Part shown: positions 60,161 through 64,000 of the stretch, piece by piece | Position numbering within the stretch: position 1 is the first letter of the stretch | Layout of the letters: each line of letters opens with the position of its first letter | DNA from: Streptomyces sp. NBC_00247 | GTDB taxonomy: Bacteria > Actinomycetota > Actinomycetes > Streptomycetales > Streptomycetaceae | Direction: 5' to 3' | Assembly: GCF_036188265.1 (NCBI RefSeq) | Contig: NZ_CP108093.1 | Coordinates: 310,001-374,000 of the forward strand | Length of the DNA stretch: 64,000 nt | The notes under the pieces: model-generated | Seen by the model: only the letters and a program-made list of their open reading frames with translations | Told to the model about the DNA's origin: nothing | Database searches by the model: none | Position numbers and translations under genes: made by a program

Positions 60161-61342
60161 ATGAAAAGGCATCACGGATCGGAACGCCCCTACGACGTCG
60201 TCCTGTACGGCGCCACCGGATTCGTCGGCACCCTGACCGCCGCGTATCTCGCGGCGCACGCCCCCGAAGGCCTGCGCTGGGCGCTGGCCGGGCGGAGCCG
60301 GGAGAGGCTGGAACGGCTGCGCGGGGAACTCGCCGGGACGGGTCCGGAACCGGCGGTTCTCGTCGCCGATGCCGGGGACCCCTCAGCACTCCGTGGACTC
60401 GCCCTGTCCGCGAAGGTGGTGGCCACCACGGTCGGCCCGTTCCTCATCCACGGAAACGAGCTCGTCGCGGCCTGCGCGCGGGCGGGTACGGACTACGCCG
60501 ACCTCACCGGCGAGGCCGAGTTCATCGACCGGACCTGGCTCGGCCACGACGCGACCGCCCGGGAGTCCGGGGCGCGCCTGGTGCACGCCTGCGGGTTCGA
60601 CTCCGTACCCCACGACCTCGGCGCCTACTTCACCGTCCGGCAGCTGCCGGCGGGCGTACCGCTCACGGTCGACGCCTTCGTCCGTACCCACGCCGGGTTC
60701 TCCGGGGGGACGTTCGCCTCGGCGGTGCACGCGATGGGCCGGGGACCGCAGATGCTGGCAGCCGCCCGTGAGCGCCGGGCACGCGAGCCCCGGCTCACCG
60801 GCCGTCGCGTGCGAACCCCGCTCGGGGCGCCGCACTTCAGCGGGGAGACCGGGACCTGGGCCCTGCCGCTGCCGACCGTGGACCCGCAGATCGTGGGCCG
60901 TTCGGCGCGGACACTGGAGTGCTACGGCCCCGACTTCCGCTACCGGCACTTCGCCTCCGTGAAGCGTCTACCGGTCGCGCTGGGCGGCACGACGGGCCTG
61001 ATGGGCCTGGTCGTGGCATCCCAACTCCCGCCCGTTCGCGCGTGGCTGACGTCTCGTTACCGTCCGGGAGAGGGACCCGGTGAGGAGCGCCGGAAGCGGA
61101 GCCGGTTCACCGTCCGGTTCGTCGGCGAGGGCGGCGGCCGTCGGGTCTTCACCGAGGTCTCGGGCGGTGACCCGGGGTACGACGAGACGGCGCGGATGCT
61201 CGGCGAGGCCGCCCTCTGCCTCGCCCTGGACGACCTGCCGGAGACCGCGGGCCAGGTGACCACGGCGGTGGCCATGGGAGATGCCCTGCTGGAGCGGCTG
61301 AGGGCCTCGGGCTTGGACTTCCGGGTCGCGGCCCGGCGCTGA
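60161..61342 (+). CDS. Saccharopine dehydrogenase-like NADP-binding protein (trans-acting enoyl reductase type)
   Basis: 393 residues from ATG 60161. Rossmann start YDVVLYGATGFVGTLTAAYL, ALAGRSRERLERLRGEL, VVATTVGPFLIHGNELVAAC, then YADLTGEAEFIDR and HACGFDSVPHDLGAYF. This is the family that includes mycobacterial Rv2953 trans-acting enoyl reductase for phthiocerol/glycolipids. No polyketide synthase is in view, so the substrate is uncertain. It is divergent from the beta-oxidation cluster. Tandem repeats begin at its stop codon. Confidence 0.88.
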   Translation: MKRHHGSERPYDVVLYGATGFVGTLTAAYLAAHAPEGLRWALAGRSRERLERLRGELAGTGPEPAVLVADAGDPSALRGLALSAKVVATTVGPFLIHGNELVAACARAGTDYADLTGEAEFIDRTWLGHDATARESGARLVHACGFDSVPHDLGAYFTVRQLPAGVPLTVDAFVRTHAGFSGGTFASAVHAMGRGPQMLAAARERRAREPRLTGRRVRTPLGAPHFSGETGTWALPLPTVDPQIVGRSARTLECYGPDFRYRHFASVKRLPVALGGTTGLMGLVVASQLPPVRAWLTSRYRPGEGPGEERRKRSRFTVRFVGEGGGRRVFTEVSGGDPGYDETARMLGEAALCLALDDLPETAGQVTTAVAMGDALLERLRASGLDFRVAARR

Positions 61343-61425
61343 CGGGCCGGAAAAGCGGACGGGCCGGAAAAGCGGACGGGCCGGAAAAGCGGACGGGCCG
61401 GAAAGGCGGTCCGACCCGAAAAGCG
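61341..61425. repeat. 17-bp tandem repeat array after the reductase stop
   Basis: Unit GACGGGCCGGAAAAGCG: three exact copies (61341-61391), a fourth with one change (61392-61408) and a fifth degenerate copy (61409-61425). The first unit overlaps the stop codon. A small hairpin GGAAGC/GGCTTCC follows near 61450. It lies between convergent genes and may serve in termination or have arisen by slippage. Confidence 0.8.
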
Positions 61426-61470
61426 GACGGGCCCCGGGAGGAAGGGAGCCGGAAGCGGAGGGCTTCCCCG

Positions 61471-62148
61471 TCAGCCGGCCGCTTCCCGCAACGCGCGGCG
61501 GCAGAGCGCGTCGGCCCTGCGGGTGGTCTCGGGCTGCCGGAACTCCCGGGTCAGCGCCAGGGTGTGGGCGCAGGCGGTGTCCAGTGTGGTGCGGTGCCCC
61601 ACGGAGACGAAGACCGCTTTGACACCGCTCCGGGTGCGCAGGGCCCGGCCGACCTCCTCCGTACCGTCCAGCAGGGGTGAGGAGTCGCCGCGTTTCGGAC
61701 CGGGCTGTTCGTGGGCGAAGGTGAACGGGTTCTTGGCGACGCCGATGACGGGCAGTCCGGTCAACACCCCGAGATGGCTGGCGAGTCCGAACCGGCGAGG
61801 GTGCGCCAGCCCGTATCCGTCGCAGACGACGAGGCCGGGGTCGGCGCTCAGCGACTCCAGTGCGGCCAGCACCGTGGGAATCTCCCGGAAGGCCAGCAGC
61901 CCGGGGACGTACGGGAAGGTGACGCGGCCCACGGCGGTGGCCTCGGCGACCACGTCGAGGGTGGCGGCGTCCAGCACCACGGCCGCCGCCACGACCAGGT
62001 CCCGCTCGTCGTCGTAGGCGACGTCCACCCCGGTGGCGTGGCCGGTTCCGGGCACCGGTCCGGAGTCCTCGGCCACCACCCGGTCGCGCAGGCGGTCCTG
62101 GAGGGCACGCGCCTCGGTGGCGTCGGCGGGCACGGCGAACGTCGTCAT
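61471..62148 (-). CDS. nfi: Endonuclease V
   Basis: 225 residues from ATG 62148. Family blocks: ATGVDVAYDDERDLVVAAAV (first catalytic Asp), FPYVPGLLAFREIPTVLAAL (the PYIP-like strand and catalytic Glu), LVVCDGYGLAHPRRFGLASH (second Asp), and GLPVIGVAKNPF. It nicks DNA or RNA near deaminated bases such as inosine. It is divergent from the RecQ-type helicase, 163 bp apart, both nucleic-acid repair functions. Confidence 0.94.
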   Translation of the reverse strand: MTTFAVPADATEARALQDRLRDRVVAEDSGPVPGTGHATGVDVAYDDERDLVVAAAVVLDAATLDVVAEATAVGRVTFPYVPGLLAFREIPTVLAALESLSADPGLVVCDGYGLAHPRRFGLASHLGVLTGLPVIGVAKNPFTFAHEQPGPKRGDSSPLLDGTEEVGRALRTRSGVKAVFVSVGHRTTLDTACAHTLALTREFRQPETTRRADALCRRALREAAG

Positions 62149-62311
62149 GGCCGCCGAGTCTAAGGGCTGTCCCGGGTGGCGGATCGGCGCCGGCCGACGG
62201 CCGACTCGTCGGGGCGGCCTCACACTGCCTGCCGCGCGTCGGGCGGGGTACGAGGAGGCCACGGAGAACCCCGGCTCGCGGGTTCTGCCCGGCTCGACGT
62301 CGAGGAGTGTC

Positions 62312-64000
62312 ATGGTGGCCGCTGATTCGTGTCGTCTTCAGGACGTCGCGCGGGACGTGTTCGGCTGGGAGCGGTTGCGACCGGAGCAGCTGATGGCGAT
62401 GGAAGCGGTGATGGAGCGGCGCGACACCCTGGTGGTGATGCCCACGGGCGCCGGGAAGTCGGCCGTCTACCAGGTTCCGGGGGTGCTGCTTCCGGGCCCG
62501 ACCGTCGTGGTGTCGCCGCTGGTCGCGCTCCAGCGCGACCAGGTCCAGGGGCTGCTGCGCCGCACGGGGACGGACGCGGCGGCGGTGAACTCGACGCAGT
62601 CCGGGGACGAGAACGCCGCGGTCTGGGACAGGATCAGCGCGGGGGACGTCGACTTCCTCTTCCTCGCCCCGGAGCAGCTGGCCAAGGACGAGGTGGTCGA
62701 GCAGCTCGCGGCCGCGAAGCCGGCGCTGTTCGTCGTGGACGAGGCGCAGTGCGTGTCCTCCTGGGGCCACGACTTCCGGCCCGAGTACCTGAGGCTCGGC
62801 CAGGTGCTCCGGCGGATCGGGCGGCCTCCGGTGCTCGCTCTGACGGCCAGCGCCGCCGCCCCCGTGCGGGCCGACATCGTCGCGCACTTGGGGATGCGGG
62901 ACGTGCGGGAGGTCGTCACCGGCTTCGACCGCCCGAACATCCATCTGGAGGTCATTCCGTTCCGGGACGCGGCCGTCAAGGCGCGGGCCGTGGTCGAGCG
63001 CGCCGCGGCGGAACCCAAACCGGGGCTGGTGTACGCGGCGACGCGGCGCGAGGCCGAGGAGTACGCGAACGAGCTGAGCCTGCTGGGGCTGGACGTGGCG
63101 GCGTACCACGCGGGACTCCCCGCGCAGGAGCGCGGCGACGTGCACGACCGCTTCCTGGCGGGTTCGCTGGACGTGGTGGTGGCGACGTCCGCGTTCGGGA
63201 TGGGTATCGACAAGCCGGACGTGCGCTTCGTGCTCCACGCGTCGGTCCCCGGGTCCCTGGACGCCTACTACCAGGAGATAGGCAGGGCCGGACGCGACGG
63301 CGAGCAGTCCCGGGCGATCCTCGCGTACCGGCCGCAGGACCTCGGCCTGCAGCGCTTCTTCTCGGCGGGCCGCCCCGATCCGGACACCGTCACCCAGGTG
63401 GCGCGCACGCTGGCGGAGCACGAGGGCCCCGTGCACCCCGGTGACCTGCGGGCCGAAACGCACCTGACGGCGAGCCGGCTGACGGCGGTCGTCAACCTCC
63501 TGGAACAGGTCGACGCGGTACACACCACCCGGCGGGGCGACGTGGAACCGGCCCCGGGCATGGACCCGGCCCACGCCGCGCAGCAGGCGGTCGAACTGGG
63601 CGACGCCCACCAGCAGCTCGAACGCTCCCGGGTGGACATGATGCGTGGCTACGCGGAGACCACCGGCTGCCGGCGCCGCTTCCTCCTCGGCTACTTCGGA
63701 CAGGTCCAGGGCGAGTCCGAGGGGTGCGGCTCCTGCGACGTGTGCGAAGCGGCCGAGCTGTCCCGGGAAGGCGTGGCACCCGGTCCGGCGGTCCTGGCCG
63801 GTACCGGAGGGCGGATACCCGCCCCGCCCGAAGAGCCGGCTGCCGGGGGTGACCACCCCTTCCACCCCGGCACCCGGGTCCGGCACCCGCACTGGGGGGA
63901 GGGGTCGGTGATGAGCGAGGAGGACCGGACTTTGACCGTGCTCTTCGGGACGGTCGGCTACCGCAGCCTGTCGCTGGAGGTCGTGCGGAGACACGGATTG
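62312..64000 (+). CDS. recQ: RecQ-family ATP-dependent DNA helicase (3' end outside window)
   Basis: 563 codons are visible from ATG 62312 (CGAGGAG site) without a stop. Motif order: Q/0 motif FGWERLRPEQ, Walker A VVMPTGAGKSAVYQVPG (Lys49), motif Ia VVVSPLVALQRDQ, DEAQ-type Walker B FVVDEAQCVSSWGHDFRPEY (Asp143), VLALTASAA, then the second helicase domain with VVVATSAFGMGIDKPDVRF and YYQEIGRAGRDGE. RecQ zinc region follows (CRRRFLLGYFG, CGSCDVC). DEAQ rather than DEAH, and the C-terminal part WGEGSVMSEEDRTLTVLF without an obvious HRDC, are as in actinomycete RecQ-like proteins. Confidence 0.93.
   Translation, partial: MVAADSCRLQDVARDVFGWERLRPEQLMAMEAVMERRDTLVVMPTGAGKSAVYQVPGVLLPGPTVVVSPLVALQRDQVQGLLRRTGTDAAAVNSTQSGDENAAVWDRISAGDVDFLFLAPEQLAKDEVVEQLAAAKPALFVVDEAQCVSSWGHDFRPEYLRLGQVLRRIGRPPVLALTASAAAPVRADIVAHLGMRDVREVVTGFDRPNIHLEVIPFRDAAVKARAVVERAAAEPKPGLVYAATRREAEEYANELSLLGLDVAAYHAGLPAQERGDVHDRFLAGSLDVVVATSAFGMGIDKPDVRFVLHASVPGSLDAYYQEIGRAGRDGEQSRAILAYRPQDLGLQRFFSAGRPDPDTVTQVARTLAEHEGPVHPGDLRAETHLTASRLTAVVNLLEQVDAVHTTRRGDVEPAPGMDPAHAAQQAVELGDAHQQLERSRVDMMRGYAETTGCRRRFLLGYFGQVQGESEGCGSCDVCEAAELSREGVAPGPAVLAGTGGRIPAPPEEPAAGGDHPFHPGTRVRHPHWGEGSVMSEEDRTLTVLFGTVGYRSLSLEVVRRHGL

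Noticed and set aside
61341..61425. Tandem array considered as a CRISPR
   Set aside because: Units are directly adjacent with no spacers, and no cas genes are present.
60968..63994. Open frame of about 1000 codons on the minus strand opposite the RecQ and reductase genes
   Set aside because: It is antisense to clear helicase motifs and spans two genes and their gap. Composition is typical of antisense shadows.

Overview
The window comes from a high-GC actinomycete, almost certainly a Streptomyces. It has strong third-position GC, frequent GTG starts, many 4-base ATGA or GTGA overlaps, a complete Streptomyces-type hopanoid operon, an SCO6745-family gene, and an actinomycete c-di-AMP riboswitch in front of a LysM/M23 cell-wall hydrolase. 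No tRNA, rRNA or CRISPR array was seen. Most of the window reads as chromosomal arm. One stretch of about 6 kb, 8847-14987, is clearly mobile DNA.

Layout. (1) 1-5069: five overlapping plus-strand genes of the uncharacterised STM4011-STM4015 cassette: an LRR-like protein (cut by the window edge), an ATP-grasp protein, an alkaline-phosphatase-fold hydrolase and two radical SAM enzymes. This is the best candidate for an undescribed pathway. (2) 5079-8376: an SGNH hydrolase, a LysM/M23 endopeptidase under a c-di-AMP riboswitch, and a tyrosine phosphatase. (3) 8440-8800: a gene that appears broken by a stop codon. (4) 8847-14987: a decayed Tn3-family transposon with about 51-bp inverted ends and a 5-bp target duplication. 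It carries a frameshifted resolvase, a probable res site, an oxidoreductase/HxlR passenger pair, and a shattered transposase that holds further remnants. (5) 14993-15915: a small membrane protein and an XRE/cupin regulator with a tandem palindromic operator. (6) 15933-27735, minus strand: the hopanoid operon hpnC-hpnD-hpnE-prenyltransferase-shc-hpnG-hpnH-dxs-hpnO. (7) 28108-35348, minus strand: a TagGH-type ABC exporter, a GT2 glycosyltransferase, two CDP-alcohol phosphotransferases, a glycerol-1-phosphate-dehydrogenase-like enzyme and a nucleotidyltransferase. Together these look like a route to an exported phosphoglycan or polyol-phosphate polymer. (8) 35616-53966: mixed housekeeping and accessory genes (galE, a CDF transporter, idi, an anti-sigma-like ATPase, HdeD, enoyl-CoA hydratase, an SCO6745-family protein, tex, ABC-F, a lipoprotein, an amino acid oxidase, a BCCT transporter, two MpaB-type oxygenases with a TetR regulator, a macrodomain and a MerR regulator). 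(9) 54021-59908, minus strand: a beta-oxidation cluster (FadB-like, thiolase, acyl-CoA dehydrogenase, CoA-transferase). (10) 60161-64000: a saccharopine-dehydrogenase-like reductase, endonuclease V, and a RecQ-family helicase cut by the window edge.

How the genes fit together. In the hopanoid operon, HpnD, HpnC and HpnE make squalene from farnesyl diphosphate and Shc cyclises it. HpnH, HpnG and HpnO then build the C35 aminohopanoid side chain. Dxs and the prenyltransferase, with idi further along, feed the isoprenoid supply. The operon contains several candidate internal control points: a 20-codon leader overlapping hpnC, a perfect 20-bp hairpin between hpnH and dxs, and another hairpin before shc. 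Start sites given below were chosen from Shine-Dalgarno spacing and family alignment from memory. No database search was available.
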